From positions 1,736,001-1,800,000 of the forward strand of contig NZ_CP170453.1 in assembly GCF_042492175.1 (NCBI RefSeq): a stretch of DNA of 64,000 bases, in the 5' to 3' direction. Under the pieces are notes generated by a model. The model did not search any database and was not told the DNA's origin. It saw nothing but the letters and a program-made list of their open reading frames with translations. Origin of the DNA: CAJXSN01 sp947492235. Its GTDB lineage: Bacteria > Pseudomonadota > Alphaproteobacteria > Sphingomonadales > Sphingomonadaceae. Shown here piece by piece: positions 34,163-43,622 of the stretch; positions within the stretch are counted from its first letter, which is position 1; the number at the start of each line of letters is the position of its first letter. The translations under genes and the position numbers were made by a program.

Positions 34163-34720
34163 ATGTCGAGCTTCTTCTTCGCTTTTATTGCCGCGCTGCT
34201 GATCGGGCAGGGCGCGCGGGACCAGCTGCTGGTTGCCCGCATGGCGCGCGAGACGGGCTACGGCATCCTGCTGGCGGGCTGGGTCGCCGCGATAGCCTCC
34301 GCCCTGTTCATGGCGTGGGCCGGAGCGACAATCGCAGCCATTCTCCCCACCTCCGCGCGTCATATGCTGGTTGGCTTTGCCTTGCTCGCGGCGGCGGTCG
34401 AGCTGGCTTGGCCGAACAAGGAGAAGGCGCTGGCAGAGCCGACCTATTCGACATTCGCAGCGCTTTTGGTGCTGCTTGCGCGGCAATTGGGCGATGCCTC
34501 GCGCTTCGCCATTTTCGCGCTGGCGGCGGCCACGGCTCTGCCCGGGCTGTCAGGTGTCGGGGGAGCTCTGGGCGGCGGCGTGGCGGTGACGGTGGGGTGG
34601 GTAATGGGGGACACACTTACAAAAGAGGTGCCGCTCAGAGCGTTCCGGCTCGCGCTCGCGGCCATCACCTTCGGTGCTGGCATATTCATCGCTTTAACCG
34701 CACGCGGACTTATCGGTTAA
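34163..34720 (+). CDS. TMEM165/GDT1-like membrane protein with degenerate motifs
   Basis: 185 aa with about six hydrophobic helices in two similar halves. LLIGQGARDQLLVARM (about 12-27) and LLARQLGDASRFAIFALA (about 104-121) are placed where GDT1 cation/proton exchangers carry E-x-G-D-(K/R)-(T/S). Here Q replaces the key Glu in both halves. It may be a divergent transporter with altered ion preference; identity is by motif memory only. It follows the PhoX-like gene by 20 bases, probably cotranscribed. Confidence 0.55.
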   Translation: MSSFFFAFIAALLIGQGARDQLLVARMARETGYGILLAGWVAAIASALFMAWAGATIAAILPTSARHMLVGFALLAAAVELAWPNKEKALAEPTYSTFAALLVLLARQLGDASRFAIFALAAATALPGLSGVGGALGGGVAVTVGWVMGDTLTKEVPLRAFRLALAAITFGAGIFIALTARGLIG

Positions 34721-34820
34721 TCGACTGAAGCGATTACAGAGGCATGGAGATTGCCGGAAACCGCGCGATAGGTCGGGCGTTAATCCTTCAAACACGCATT
34801 GAATTTGAAAGGACGAACCT

Positions 34821-35282
34821 ATGGCCGAGACAGGCGATAATTCGAAAACCGCATTGGTGCAGGAGCTGAACGGACTGCTGGCCGATCACTTTGCTCTCTA
34901 TATCAAGACCAAGAACTTCCACTGGCACGTTGCCGGGCCGCGCTTCCGCGATCTGCACCTGCTGTTCGACGAGCATGCGATTGAAATCCGAGACCAAATC
35001 GACGTGATTGGCGAGCGGGTGCGCAAGAACGCCGCCGATACGCTGACTTCGCTGGGTTCGGTTGTGCAGGCGACGCAAGTGAAGGATCAGGACGATACCT
35101 TGCTTTCGGCGGAGAAGATGGTCGAGGAACTGCGCGACGACAACGCTGCGCTGGTGAAGCGCTTGAAAGGCATGAAGGAACTGGCCGAGAAGGCTGGCGA
35201 CAATGCTACCGACGGCCTGCTCGACGACTGGACCGACCAGGCGGAGGAACGCGTCTGGTTCCTTACCCAGACGCTGCAATAG
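34821..35282 (+). CDS. dps: DNA starvation/stationary phase protection protein Dps
   Basis: 153-aa ferritin-like mini-ferritin that stores iron and protects DNA from oxidative damage. The ferroxidase ligands are in KNFHWHVAGPRFRDLHLLFDEHAIEIRD (about 32-59), shared between subunits. Length and four-helix pattern fit Dps. GAAAGGA precedes ATG 34821. It stands alone and is followed by a strong terminator. OxyR-type control is common in the family, but I see no clear operator. Confidence 0.95.
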   Translation: MAETGDNSKTALVQELNGLLADHFALYIKTKNFHWHVAGPRFRDLHLLFDEHAIEIRDQIDVIGERVRKNAADTLTSLGSVVQATQVKDQDDTLLSAEKMVEELRDDNAALVKRLKGMKELAEKAGDNATDGLLDDWTDQAEERVWFLTQTLQ

Positions 35283-35306
35283 GCCCGGCGCTCAAATACG
35301 AATGCA

Positions 35307-35345
35307 AAAGGCCGTGTCCGGGGATGCCCGGGCGCGGCCTTTGTT
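35307..35345 (+). terminator. Intrinsic terminator after dps
   Basis: AAAGGCCGTG pairs with CGCGGCCTTT around an inner CCGGGGATGCCCGG stem, ending in TTTGTTAT. It lies 24 bases after the dps stop. Confidence 0.85.
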
Positions 35346-35358
35346 ATAGGATGCAGGA

Positions 35359-35982
35359 ATGGACAATCTGACATTGATCGAAAATGCCGCCCCTTCCGCC
35401 ACTGCCGATTGGCTGGCGGAGCATCTGTCAGCGGCGTTTGCGTCAACTGACGGTCCTGTCACAATCACTGTGCCCGGCGGGTCGACACCGTTTCCGATCA
35501 TGGAGCAGTTGGTCCGCCCCGATCTCGACTGGTCGCGGCTGGTCGTATGGCCCGGTGATGACCGCGTGGTGCCCGAAGATCATGCCGCATCGAACACCGG
35601 CAAACTGCGTGCCTTGTTCGAGCCCGCCGGGGCCGAAGTCGCGACCCTGACCGTGATGGAAAAAGTGCCGCCCTTTGCCCTGTGCTGGCTCGGCATGGGT
35701 GCAGACGGGCACATCGCCTCGCTGTTCCCTAATACCGATCCGCAGGTCGACGCGCCGCAGAAGATTGTGCGCCTGACGCCCGATCCCTTGCCGCCAGAGG
35801 CTCCGTTCGACCGGATTTCGCTGACCATTCCGGCGCTGCTCGATAGCGGGCAGATCCTGTTCACGCTGGGCGGGAGCGCGGACAAGCGCGCCGTTTTCGA
35901 AGCCGCCGCGAAGGGTGAAAACGATTTGCCCGTCGCGCGCCTTCTCCGGGCGGCGACCCAGCCGGTCACATGTTTCATCTGA
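35359..35982 (+). CDS. pgl: 6-phosphogluconolactonase
   Basis: Hydrolyses 6-phosphogluconolactone in the oxidative pentose phosphate / Entner-Doudoroff pathway. 207 aa, at the short end for the NagB-fold enzyme. Motifs are VPGGSTPFPIMEQL, WPGDDRVVPEDHAASN and the signature LGMGADGHIASLFPNTD. No zwf or edd gene is adjacent. Its last 13 bases overlap the NUDIX gene start, indicating coupling. Confidence 0.93.
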   Translation: MDNLTLIENAAPSATADWLAEHLSAAFASTDGPVTITVPGGSTPFPIMEQLVRPDLDWSRLVVWPGDDRVVPEDHAASNTGKLRALFEPAGAEVATLTVMEKVPPFALCWLGMGADGHIASLFPNTDPQVDAPQKIVRLTPDPLPPEAPFDRISLTIPALLDSGQILFTLGGSADKRAVFEAAAKGENDLPVARLLRAATQPVTCFI

Positions 35983-36446
35983 TCCAGCCGCTGATCCCGC
36001 GTCCGCTTCATCGGATGGCGCTGAGGGCTGCGCATGTGGTGCGGCACCGGTGGCGGAGATGGCGCAGAGTCCGGCTGGAAGGCGTGTCGATTATCGCGCG
36101 GAACGCGGCTGGCGACCTCCTGCTGGTGCGCCATGCCTATGGACCGGATTTCTGGACCTTACCCGGCGGCGGAATGAAGCGCGGGGAACCGCCCGTTGCC
36201 ACCGCCGTGCGCGAGACACGCGAAGAGCTGGGTGTGATGCTGCATGATCCGGTGCTGCTGGGTGAGGTCGAGGAAAGCCTCTCCGGTTCTCCCCATACGG
36301 CGCATGTCGTTTCCGGAACCCTGCGCGACACACCGCAGGCTGATGGCCGTGAAATCGCCAAGGCGCAGTTCTTTCCCTTGAACGGATTGCCCGAGCCTGT
36401 GAGCCCGCTGGTCGCCCCGCGACTGGCGCTGCTAGAAAAGCGCTAG
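35970..36446 (+). CDS. NUDIX hydrolase
   Basis: 158-aa hydrolase of a nucleoside-diphosphate-linked compound. The Nudix box is complete: GGGMKRGEPPVATAVRETRE followed by ELGV (about residues 66-89). An Arg-rich N-terminus (RHRWRRWRRVR) precedes the domain. Substrate cannot be told. It starts inside the end of pgl, and its stop region overlaps the convergent dinB by 15 bases. Confidence 0.9.
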   Translation: MFHLIQPLIPRPLHRMALRAAHVVRHRWRRWRRVRLEGVSIIARNAAGDLLLVRHAYGPDFWTLPGGGMKRGEPPVATAVRETREELGVMLHDPVLLGEVEESLSGSPHTAHVVSGTLRDTPQADGREIAKAQFFPLNGLPEPVSPLVAPRLALLEKR

Positions 36447-37604
36447 CTGGCCGGTCTTGCTTTCCTTGCGGCGGGATTCCTCATCACCGTCGCGCTCCAG
36501 ATTGGACAGCGTCAGTCCCATAAGGCGGATCGGGCGTGGCAGCGGCAGCTCCTCCTCCAGCAGCGCGCGGGCCATCTGGGCGAAGGTCTCCTTGTCCTCG
36601 ACCCACTGGGCGACTGACTGCGCGCGGGTCTGCAGGGTGAAATCATTGTATTTCATTTTCAGCGTAACGGTGCGCCCCTTGGCTTGCGCGCGCTCGATCC
36701 GCTCCCAGACAATCTCGATGATCCGCTCGCACGTCTCGCGCAGCGCATCGGCGTCATGAATATCCTCGCTGAAAGTGCGTTCCCCGCCGACCGATTTGCG
36801 CAACCGATTGGAGCGCACAGGGCGCAGATCTACGCCCCTTGCGGCGCGGAACAGGTAATCGCCAAAGCTGCCGAAATTCTGCCGCAGCCAGGCCCGGTCC
36901 TTGTCGGCGAGATCGGCCCCGGTGGTGATGCCCAGCCGGTTCATCTTCTCTTCCGCCTTGGGGCCAACGCCGTGGAAGCGCCGGATAGGGAGCGACTGGA
37001 CAAACGCTTCCCCTTCGCCGGGGCGGATGATGCAGATGCCATCGGGCTTGTTCTGGTCGCTGGCGAGCTTGGCGAGGAATTTGTTGTAGCTGACCCCGGC
37101 GCTGGCGGTCAGGCGCGTTTCCTCGCGTATCCGACGCCGGATCGCCTGAGCCGTGGCAGTGGCCGAGCCCATGCCCTGCAAATCCTCTGTCACGTCAAGA
37201 TAGGCCTCGTCCAGACTGAGCGGTTCGACGTGCGGGGTGAAGAAGCGGAAAATCTCGCGGATCTGCTGGCTTGCCTCACGGTAGGCATCGAAGCGCGATT
37301 TGACGAAAATCAGGTCCGGACACAGGCGTTTCGCAGTGACCGATGGCATGGCGCTTTTGACCCCGAACTTACGTGCCTCGTAACTGGCGGCCGCCACCAC
37401 GCCGCGCCCGCTGGCCCCTCCGACAGCGACCGGTTTGCCTTGCAGCGCCGGATCGTCGCGCTGTTCTACGCTGGCGAAGAAGGCGTCCATATCGACATGG
37501 ATGATCTTGCGCAGGCCGCCACTGCCGTCGCTCGCATCATCAGCGTTGGCGGGGGCGTCGTCAGCCCCCGGGTCATGGGAAATGTCTGGCTGTTCTTCGT
37601 CCAT
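36432..37604 (-). CDS. dinB: DNA polymerase IV (Y-family, DinB)
   Basis: Translesion polymerase of 390 aa. Catalytic acidic residues are in HVDMDAFFASVEQRDDP (about 36-52) and PLSLDEAYLDVTEDL. The RGVVAAASYEARKFGVKSAMPS fingers segment and little-finger domain are present. The C-terminus GQLALF is a beta-clamp binding motif. An acidic, low-complexity N-terminus of about 30 residues precedes the core. SOS control is usual, but I could not identify a LexA box with confidence. Confidence 0.94.
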   Translation of the reverse strand: MDEEQPDISHDPGADDAPANADDASDGSGGLRKIIHVDMDAFFASVEQRDDPALQGKPVAVGGASGRGVVAAASYEARKFGVKSAMPSVTAKRLCPDLIFVKSRFDAYREASQQIREIFRFFTPHVEPLSLDEAYLDVTEDLQGMGSATATAQAIRRRIREETRLTASAGVSYNKFLAKLASDQNKPDGICIIRPGEGEAFVQSLPIRRFHGVGPKAEEKMNRLGITTGADLADKDRAWLRQNFGSFGDYLFRAARGVDLRPVRSNRLRKSVGGERTFSEDIHDADALRETCERIIEIVWERIERAQAKGRTVTLKMKYNDFTLQTRAQSVAQWVEDKETFAQMARALLEEELPLPRPIRLMGLTLSNLERDGDEESRRKESKTGQLALF

Positions 37605-37701
37605 CCGCCGCCGGATACGCCAAAAGCCCGCCTCTCAAAAGGACGAGCCGGCAGGATTTTCGCTGGAAAACGGCCCGCGATGGGCGCAGGGCGCGCAGAC
37701 G

Positions 37702-38976
37702 ATGGCAACTTCCGAACCTTCCCCACAGGTAACGCCCCGCACCTTGGGGGAGCGCGAACTGGTCGTGCTCATGGCGTTGCTGATGAGCCTGCAGGCCTTT
37801 GGCATCGATTCCATGCTGCCTGCGCTCGGCATCATGGGCGACGAGCTGGGCGCGGCTGGCAATGACCGGCAATATGTCATCAGCAGCTATTTCCTCGGTG
37901 CGGGGCTGGGCGCGTTCTTTCCCGGTGCCTTCGCCGACAAGTTCGGCCGCCGCCCGGTGCTGTTTGTCGGACTGGCGTCTTACGTCCTCCTGTCGCTGGC
38001 CTGCGCACTGGTGACGCGTTTCGATGTGCTAATTGCCCTTCGCTTCGTTCAGGGCATTGCCTGTGCGGGCCTGAGCGTCGTTCCCGCCGCTATCGTGCGT
38101 GATCATGTGGGCGGCGACCGGATGGCGCGGCTGATGAGCCTGATCATGATGATCTTCCTGATTGTCCCCATCATCGCGCCTGCGATCGGCCAACTGATCC
38201 TGATGGTGGCCGACTGGCGCGCGATTTTCGGCGCAATGGCGATTGCGGGCGGTGCGGTCGCTGTGTGGGTCTGGCTGCGCCTGCCCGAAACGCTGACAGA
38301 GGCAAACACGCAGGATATCCGCCCCATAACGATCCTGCGCAATATGAAAGAGGCGCTCTCGCTGCGCATCTCCGTCGGCTATGTCATCGGCAGCGCGCTG
38401 GTGTTTGGCAGCCTCTTTGGCTTTCTCAATTCGTCGCAGCAGCTGATCGCGGAAAGCTTTGGCGCGGGCGATTACTTTGCGCTCATTTTCGGGGCCTCCA
38501 TCATTGGCATGGTGCTGGCGAATTTCACCAACAGCCGCATCGTGGAGCGCTATGGCGCACGCCGCGTCGGTCATGCCGCACTGATCGGTTTCCTGCTGGT
38601 CAGCCTGGTGCAGCTGTGGTCGGCCAGCAGCGGCGAGCAGACATTGTGGGAGTTCGTGCCGCTGCTCAGCCTGTCGATGGCGATGCTCGGCTTTGTCGGC
38701 GCGAATTTCAGCTCCATCGCGATGCAGCCGTTCCAGCATATTGCGGGTGCGGCATCCTCTATCCAGGCCAGTATCCGCATGACCACCGGCGCGGTGATGG
38801 GGGCGGCCATCGGGCAGGCCTATGACGGCACGGCCCTGCCGCTGGCGCAATCGATGGTCATCTGCTCGGTCGTTGCGCTTGGCTTCGTGCTGTATAGCGA
38901 ACGGGGCAAGCTGTTCCGCAGGCCGTCACAGGCGAAGCGGTACCAGAAAATGTACGGCAATTACGAAGGCGGCTAA
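37702..38976 (+). CDS. MFS transporter, Bcr/CflA-type drug efflux
   Basis: 12-helix inner-membrane transporter of 424 aa. The MFS motif after helix 2 is FADKFGRRPVLFVGLASY; FGIDSMLPALGIMGDELG in helix 1 is typical of the Bcr/CflA family, which exports bicyclomycin-like drugs. Start MATSEPSPQVTPRTLGERE (ATG 37702) is set because the sequence upstream of it is antisense to dinB. Divergent from dinB; the stop overlaps the convergent carboxylase gene. Confidence 0.88.
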   Translation: MATSEPSPQVTPRTLGERELVVLMALLMSLQAFGIDSMLPALGIMGDELGAAGNDRQYVISSYFLGAGLGAFFPGAFADKFGRRPVLFVGLASYVLLSLACALVTRFDVLIALRFVQGIACAGLSVVPAAIVRDHVGGDRMARLMSLIMMIFLIVPIIAPAIGQLILMVADWRAIFGAMAIAGGAVAVWVWLRLPETLTEANTQDIRPITILRNMKEALSLRISVGYVIGSALVFGSLFGFLNSSQQLIAESFGAGDYFALIFGASIIGMVLANFTNSRIVERYGARRVGHAALIGFLLVSLVQLWSASSGEQTLWEFVPLLSLSMAMLGFVGANFSSIAMQPFQHIAGAASSIQASIRMTTGAVMGAAIGQAYDGTALPLAQSMVICSVVALGFVLYSERGKLFRRPSQAKRYQKMYGNYEGG

Positions 38977-40526
38977 CCTTCGTTTTCCAGCTTGCGCCAC
39001 GCCAGCTGCGCGAATTCGCACAGCAAGGGCCGCGTATCGCGCGGGTCGATAATATCCTCGACATTGAAGCGTTCGGCGCTGCGGAAGGGGCTTGTGACTT
39101 TGCCCAGCCGTGTGCGGATGGCGTCCAGCTCTGCCGCCGGGTCATCGGCCGCGGCGATCTCTGACTTGTAAGCCACTTCCAGCCCGCCTGCGATGGGCAA
39201 GGACCCCCAGTCGCCGCTCGGCCAGCAATAGCGGTACTGGTAAGCGTCCGCATTGCTCATCGCGCTGCCCGCAATACCGTAAGCGCGGCGCATCACGATG
39301 CTGGCGAGCGGGACGGTCGCCTTGTAGACGGCGTTCATCGCCTGCACGCCGTAACGGATGGTGCCCGCCATCTCCGCCTCGCGCCCGATCATGAAGCCGG
39401 GATTGTCGACCATATGGACGATGGGCAGGCGGAATTGGTCGGCGAGTTTGACGAACCGCTCGACCTTCTCGCTGGTCTTGGCATCCCATGATCCACCCAG
39501 AAAGCTGGGGTCGCTGGCCAGCACCGCGACGGGCCAGCCATCCAGCCGGGCCAGCGCGGTGACGGCGGCGCGGCCCCAGTGCTTGCCGATTTCGAACACC
39601 GTGCCCCGGTCGAGGATCAGGTCGAGCGCGCGGCGCATGGAATAGACCTGCTTGTCCTCGCGCGGGACGAGGCTGAGCAGCGCTTCCTCGCGCCGGTCTG
39701 CGGGATCATCGCAAGACGTGCGGCGCGCGTGCTGGCCGACATGTTCGGGCATGAAGCTGAGGAAATGGCGCGCACGGGCAAAGGCTTCCGCCTCGCTCGC
39801 AACCTCGTCATCGACCACGCCGTTGCGGGTGTGGATTTCGCTGCCGCCGAGATTTTCCTTGGCCTGAGCGTAGTCCTCCGGGGCGCTTTGATAGGCCTCG
39901 CCCATCGCCTCCACCACGGCGGGTCCGGCGGCGAATATCTGGCTGAGGCCCTTCACCATCACCGAGTAATGACTGGCTACCGTGCGCGCTGCACCAAGGC
40001 CAGCCGTGGGGCCGAGCGCGAGAGCCACGACAGGCACAGTGTCGAGGTTTTTCACGATATCGCCCCAGCCGGGAACGGCCGGAATATAGGTCGCGCCAAT
40101 CTGCTCCAGCGTCTTCACGCTGCCGCCGCCGCCCGTGCCATCGATCATGCGGATTAGAGGCAATTTGTATTCGTGGGCCATTTGCTCGGCCTGAACCATC
40201 TTACGCTTGATCCCGGCATCCGCCGCGCCGCCGCGAATGGTGAAATCATCGGCTGTTGCGACCACCGGGCGGCCATTGATGGTGGCTCTGCCGAACAGGA
40301 AGGGGGCGGGGAGGACGGCTTCGAGGTCGCCGTTTTCGTCGTAGTGACCCTTGCCCGCAATTTTGCCGATTTCGCGGAAAGAGCCCTCGTCGCAAAGTGC
40401 CGCCAACCGCGCGCGGGCGTCCATCTTGCCGCGAGAATGCTGACGCGCGACCTTCTCCTCGCCGCCCATCTGCTCGGCGAGCGCTTCGCGGTGGCGCAGT
40501 TCTTTGAGTTCTTTAGCCCAGGTCAT
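38973..40526 (-). CDS. Acyl-CoA carboxylase, carboxyltransferase (beta) subunit
   Basis: 517-aa carboxyltransferase that moves the carboxyl group from biotin to an acyl-CoA. The ClpP/crotonase-like halves are visible: ATADDFTIRGGAADAGIKRKM and GGGGSVKTLEQIG in the N half; SDPSFLGGSWDAKTSEKVERF and VDNPGFMIGREAE in the C half. Partner of the biotin subunit gene just upstream. Propionyl-, methylcrotonyl- or geranyl-CoA are possible substrates; the sequence alone does not decide. Start MTWAKELKELRHREA (ATG 40526). A palindromic repeat separates the two subunit genes. Confidence 0.9.
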   Translation of the reverse strand: MTWAKELKELRHREALAEQMGGEEKVARQHSRGKMDARARLAALCDEGSFREIGKIAGKGHYDENGDLEAVLPAPFLFGRATINGRPVVATADDFTIRGGAADAGIKRKMVQAEQMAHEYKLPLIRMIDGTGGGGSVKTLEQIGATYIPAVPGWGDIVKNLDTVPVVALALGPTAGLGAARTVASHYSVMVKGLSQIFAAGPAVVEAMGEAYQSAPEDYAQAKENLGGSEIHTRNGVVDDEVASEAEAFARARHFLSFMPEHVGQHARRTSCDDPADRREEALLSLVPREDKQVYSMRRALDLILDRGTVFEIGKHWGRAAVTALARLDGWPVAVLASDPSFLGGSWDAKTSEKVERFVKLADQFRLPIVHMVDNPGFMIGREAEMAGTIRYGVQAMNAVYKATVPLASIVMRRAYGIAGSAMSNADAYQYRYCWPSGDWGSLPIAGGLEVAYKSEIAAADDPAAELDAIRTRLGKVTSPFRSAERFNVEDIIDPRDTRPLLCEFAQLAWRKLENEG

Positions 40527-40575
40527 GCGCTCTCCACTGGGGTTGGCCAATGTGGTTGGCAAAACCCCCGAAATC

Positions 40576-40665
40576 CGTTCGCCCTGAGCTTGTCGAAGGG
40601 CTGCTCTTCAGTTCTAGACCCGCGCTCAAAGGAAGAGCAGTGCTTCGACAGGCTCAGCACGAACG
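40576..40665. repeat. Second GTTCG-TGAGC-TGTCGAAG palindromic repeat
   Basis: CGTTCGCCCTGAGCTTGTCG at the left and CTTCGACAGGCTCAGCACGAACG at the right are imperfect inverted arms. An inner pair CTGCTCTTC / GGAAGAGCAG extends the fold. Same family as 2972-3041; lies between the two carboxylase subunit genes. Confidence 0.88.
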
Positions 40666-40682
40666 GGTTTGAGGTGGAAGCT

Positions 40683-42587
40683 CTATTCCACAGGCTCCAC
40701 CAAACACAGTACCGCCTCGACCTGCACCTGCCCGCCCTCGCTGGCGGAAAGCCCGGTCACGGTCCCGTCGAACGGCGCGGTGAGCGCGTGCTCCATCTTC
40801 ATCGCCTCGAGCACCATCAGTCGCTGGCCCGCAGTGACCGCATCGCCCTCGGCCACATCGACCGCGATGACCTTGCCCGGCATCGGAGCGAGGATGGCGC
40901 CATCGGCGGCGGAGGCATGGCCAGATCCGTCAGGGCCGCGGATGTCGAAATGAAAAGTCTGGCCACGCTCGGTCACGAAAATCTCATCGTCCGGTGACAT
41001 AGTTGCGCAAATACCGAATTCACGATGGTAATTGTTGGTGTCTCCAACAACGGATTTGCCATTTGAATGAAGGTTGATCGTGCGTCTTTGAGCGGCATTC
41101 AGCCTCAAGCCGAACATGGCGGTCTGGAGCTTATCGTCACGTGACCACAGTTCTCCCATCCAAGTAGGATCTTCTCGTCGAAAGCGGCGAGCTGCTGCGT
41201 CTATCGCGGCCTGGCTTGGCTCGGGAGCTGACATGAGGGCATCGCCCTTGTTTTCGATCAAGCCGGTGTCGAGGTCAGAGTTGCGGAACTCTTCAAGCGC
41301 GAGACACTCGTAGAGAAATCCTTGATTGGTCTTCAACGGCGAAACATAGCTTGCATCCAGAGCCTTGAGCAGCTCGTCAATCGCATCATCTCGATCCTCC
41401 GCATGGACGACCATTTTGGCAATCATCGGATCGTAGAATGCGCTTACCATGTCGCCTTCTTCGACACCTGTCTCGATGCGGATGCGTTGATCGAGTGCGA
41501 GATCATGAATGCGCCCTGGGCTTGGCAAAAACCCCTTCGCCGGATCCTCCGCATAAAGTCGCGCTTCAATCGCCCAGCCGTTGATGCTCAGCTCGTCCTG
41601 CCTGAGCGGGATCGGCTCGCCTGACGCCACGCGCAGCTGCCACTCCACCAGATCAACACCGGTAATCTCCTCGGTCACCGGATGCTCGACCTGAAGCCGC
41701 GTGTTCATTTCCATGAAGAAGATGCGGTCGGCGCGCAGGCCTTCGCTGGCGTCGGCGATAAACTCGATCGTGCCTGCGCCTTCGTAATCGACCGCCTTCG
41801 CAGCGCGCACGGCGGCGGCGCAGATTTCCTCGCGGGTCGCCTCGTCCATGCCCGGGGCAGGGGCTTCCTCGATCACTTTCTGGTGGCGGCGTTGCAGCGA
41901 GCAGTCGCGTTCGAACAGGTGGACGACATTGCCGTGGCTGTCGCCGAAGACCTGCACTTCGATATGGCGGGGCGAGGTGATCCATTTCTCCAGCAGCACC
42001 TCGTCATTGGAGAAGCTGGCCTTGGCCTCGCGCCGGCAGCTTTCGAGCGCGGCTTCGAAGTCCGCTGCCGCATCGACCTTCCGCATCCCCTTGCCGCCGC
42101 CGCCTGCGACCGCCTTGATCAGCACGGGATAGCCGATGGCGTCGGCCTCTTTCTTCAAGCGTTCGACGGATTGGTCTTCACCCAGATAGCCCGGCGTCAC
42201 CGGCACTCCGGCGGCGATCATCCGCTCCTTCGCGGCGTCTTTCAGGCCCATCGCCTTGATGCTGTCCGGCTTAGGTCCGACCCAGATCAGCCCCGCATCA
42301 ATCACAGCTTGTGCGAAACCGGCATTCTCGGACAGGAAGCCGTAGCCCGGATGGATCGCCTCCGCGCCGGTCTCCTTGGCGGCAGCGATGATCTTATCGC
42401 CCACCAGATAGCTCTCGGCAGCGGGCGAAGGCCCGATATGCACCGCCTCGTCCGCCTGCCGGACATGCAGCGCCTTGGCATCGGCATCCGAATAGACCGC
42501 GACCGTGGACACGCCCATGCTGCGGGCGGTGCGGATGATACGACAGGCAATCTCGCCGCGATTGGCAATCAGGAGCTTTGAAATCAT
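40683..42587 (-). CDS. Acyl-CoA carboxylase, biotin carboxylase / biotin carrier (alpha) subunit
   Basis: 634-aa fusion of biotin carboxylase (about 1-450: LLIANRGEIACRIIRTA, ATP-grasp GGGGKGMRKV, MNTRLQVEHPVTE) and a C-terminal biotinyl domain with VLEAMKMEHAL, the central Lys being biotinylated. The intervening region (about 460-560) mediates subunit contact. Upstream partner of the beta subunit. Propionyl-CoA from the valine cluster of this window would be a logical substrate, but this is only inference. Confidence 0.93.
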   Translation of the reverse strand: MISKLLIANRGEIACRIIRTARSMGVSTVAVYSDADAKALHVRQADEAVHIGPSPAAESYLVGDKIIAAAKETGAEAIHPGYGFLSENAGFAQAVIDAGLIWVGPKPDSIKAMGLKDAAKERMIAAGVPVTPGYLGEDQSVERLKKEADAIGYPVLIKAVAGGGGKGMRKVDAAADFEAALESCRREAKASFSNDEVLLEKWITSPRHIEVQVFGDSHGNVVHLFERDCSLQRRHQKVIEEAPAPGMDEATREEICAAAVRAAKAVDYEGAGTIEFIADASEGLRADRIFFMEMNTRLQVEHPVTEEITGVDLVEWQLRVASGEPIPLRQDELSINGWAIEARLYAEDPAKGFLPSPGRIHDLALDQRIRIETGVEEGDMVSAFYDPMIAKMVVHAEDRDDAIDELLKALDASYVSPLKTNQGFLYECLALEEFRNSDLDTGLIENKGDALMSAPEPSQAAIDAAARRFRREDPTWMGELWSRDDKLQTAMFGLRLNAAQRRTINLHSNGKSVVGDTNNYHREFGICATMSPDDEIFVTERGQTFHFDIRGPDGSGHASAADGAILAPMPGKVIAVDVAEGDAVTAGQRLMVLEAMKMEHALTAPFDGTVTGLSASEGGQVQVEAVLCLVEPVE

Positions 42588-42617
42588 GGCTGCAGGGTTA
42601 GTCCCCTTGCGCGCAAT

Positions 42618-43622
42618 TCACCAGCCCCGGATCGGTTGCAGGTCGGTGCGGGTGTATTCCGGCCAGTCGCGCGGCGGTACGGGGCGGTTGATGATCGCCT
42701 CGCCCAATGCGGCGGCGACATGGCCCAGCTTCGCCAAGCGGCCGATCCGAACGCGGCTGTCCCACGCCAGTTGGCCGCGATTGCGAACCTTGCGTCCGAT
42801 CCCGCCATAGATGCGGGTCGCAGCGTAAATCGCCCAGCGGTCGCGGAAGCCCAGCCTTTGCGCTCCGCAGCGTGCCGCCTGCTCGTAAATTTCCATCATA
42901 TCGACCAGCCGCGCCGAGACCGCAGCGAGAGCGAAGCGGTTTTCTTCTTGTGTGAAATCCTCCGGCGTCAGACCCGCATCGGCGAGCCATTCGATCGGCA
43001 GATAGCACCGCCCGCCCTCGGCATCTTCCACCACATCGCGGGCAATGTTGCTGAGCTGAAACGCGATGCCCAGATCGCAGGCGCGGTCATAAACGAAGCT
43101 GTCATCGGGCGCGTTCATGACATGGGCCATCATCACGCCCACCGCGCCTGCCACGTGGTAGCAATAGCGCAGCACATCCTTGCGGCCCGTAGGGCGGAAC
43201 TCGGCGGCGTCCATTGCGAACCCGGCGATAACGTCGTTGGCCATATCCTTGGTCAGGCCGCTTTCGGAGGCCACAAGCCCGAAGGCGTCGAAGGCGGCAT
43301 CGGCAGTCGGCTGACCCTCCAGCGCGCGGCGGGTGAGCACGCGGACGGCCTGCACACGGTCTTCGATATTCGTCTGGTCTCCCAGAGCCCCGCCCATATC
43401 CTGCCCGTCGACCAGATCGTCGCACCGGCGGCACCAGGCATAGAGCAGCCACACGCGCTCGCGCGTGTCCTCACCGAACAGCGAAGAGGCCATAGCAAAG
43501 CTGTGCGACCCCTCGGCAATCGCTGCGCGCGCCTTTTCGACCAGCGCCTCGCGGTGGCGTCCGCCGCCATGCACTGGCAGCGTGCGCCGGACATCAGCGA
43601 CGAGTGGGCGGTTTTGCGTCAA
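42618..43622 (-). CDS. crtB: Phytoene synthase
   Basis: Condenses two geranylgeranyl diphosphates into phytoene, the first carotenoid step. 334 aa. The two Asp-rich motifs are CRRCDDLVDG (about 65-74) and NIARDVVEDAEGGRCYLP. The start is TTG 43622, overlapping the LOG gene stop (TTGA), with GAGGA six bases upstream; this unusual start is supported by the coupling. Last gene of the crt operon. Confidence 0.94.
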   Translation of the reverse strand: MTQNRPLVADVRRTLPVHGGGRHREALVEKARAAIAEGSHSFAMASSLFGEDTRERVWLLYAWCRRCDDLVDGQDMGGALGDQTNIEDRVQAVRVLTRRALEGQPTADAAFDAFGLVASESGLTKDMANDVIAGFAMDAAEFRPTGRKDVLRYCYHVAGAVGVMMAHVMNAPDDSFVYDRACDLGIAFQLSNIARDVVEDAEGGRCYLPIEWLADAGLTPEDFTQEENRFALAAVSARLVDMMEIYEQAARCGAQRLGFRDRWAIYAATRIYGGIGRKVRNRGQLAWDSRVRIGRLAKLGHVAAALGEAIINRPVPPRDWPEYTRTDLQPIRGW

